28,165 bases of DNA from CAYYWW01 sp964475515 (lineage in GTDB: Archaea > Aenigmatarchaeota > Aenigmatarchaeia > QMZP01). Under the pieces are notes generated by a model. The model was not told where the DNA came from and made no database searches. It saw nothing but the letters and a program-made list of their open reading frames with translations. Position numbers and translations under genes: made by a program. Below are positions 28,041 to 28,165 of the stretch, piece by piece. The stretch covers positions 1-28,165 of the forward strand of contig CAYYWW010000006.1 in assembly GCA_964475515.1 (NCBI GenBank), written 5' to 3'. Position 1 is the stretch's first letter, and every line of letters begins with the position of its first letter.

Positions 28041-28133
28041 CCTCCCAACCAAATTACATGAACCACGTGCTCACGACGTGATTATCGGCCGATTTATTTC
28101 CAAGAATGTGGTAATAAAAATTTACATTTTTTT

Positions 28134-28143
28134 ATTTATAAAT
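28134..28143 (-). promoter_or_regulatory. Candidate TATA box for the RNA polymerase block
   Basis: ATTTATAAAT, a perfect palindrome, is the best TATA-like string upstream of rpoH. Transcription would start near 28110, giving a leader of about 115 bases that includes all the hairpins before rpoH. As a palindrome it could also serve a gene to the right of the window. Confidence 0.35.
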
Positions 28144-28165
28144 GTATCGCTTTTTGACGAATTTT

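Noticed and set aside
1..28165. CRISPR array, insertion sequence, rRNA or prophage genes
   Set aside because: I looked for regularly spaced repeats, transposase motifs, terminal repeats and rRNA signatures and saw none; the only mobile element supported is the intein.

Overview
The window is archaeal chromosome. It encodes the split archaeal RNA polymerase set (Rpo H, B'', B', A', A''), Rpo7, Spt4, a histone, pelota, a two-KH Dim2/Pno1-type protein, ribosomal proteins eS24 and eS31 (S27ae), and a tRNA-Thr with a bulge-helix-bulge intron. Many genes have a TATA-like box about 25 bases before the start codon, as expected for leaderless archaeal transcripts. The DNA is clearly AT-rich by eye. 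Split A and B subunits, a one-domain histone and many small membrane or KGQ-type secreted proteins fit a euryarchaeal or DPANN-type lineage. I cannot fix the phylum. A 100-N run inside eS24 shows this is a scaffold, probably from a draft or metagenome assembly.

Layout. 1-1.55 kb: a hairpin-bearing non-coding edge, a PRC-barrel protein and an AAA ATPase with a winged helix. 1.67-3.1 kb (+): RNA 2',3'-cyclic phosphodiesterase and a Trm5-type tRNA methyltransferase. 3.1-4.9 kb (-): aminotransferase and a membrane protein. 5.06-5.21 kb: tRNA-Thr(UGU) with an anticodon-loop intron and a separate D-loop insertion. 5.3-7.1 kb: small membrane and pilin-like genes. 7.2-8.3 kb (+): EndoIII/MagIII-type glycosylase and a conserved-looking unknown. 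8.3-11.0 kb (-): MFS transporter, then the operon rubrerythrin, 8-oxoguanine glycosylase, small membrane protein. 11.2-15.3 kb: pelota, a divergent surface protein, a 46-residue zinc ribbon, SdpI family protein and ROK kinase. 15.4-16.6 kb (+): histone, a 30-residue AURKAIP1/COX24-like basic protein, a small membrane protein and Dim2. 16.6-17.3 kb (-): eS24-eS31. 17.6-18.4 kb (+): an orphan protein with an HExxHxxH string. 18.5-28.0 kb (-): one transcription block in the order rpoH, rpoB2, rpoB1, rpoA1, rpoA2, rpoE (Rpo7), spt4.

Most genes serve gene expression. The RNA polymerase block is tightly coupled: 1-4 base overlaps or gaps, with ribosome binding sites made from the Glu-Glu codons that end the preceding gene. 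The exception is 169 bases of pyrimidine-rich sequence between rpoB1 and rpoA1. rpoA2 carries a 458-residue homing-endonuclease intein inside the catalytic trigger loop. Oxidative and DNA-damage defence is a second theme (rubrerythrin, Ogg2, EndoIII-like). The observations most worth a second look are the doubly interrupted tRNA-Thr, the COX24/bS22-like mini-protein in an archaeon, the trigger-loop intein, the polypyrimidine gap with its coupled small ORF, the hairpin leader of rpoH, and the orphan HExxHxxH gene.
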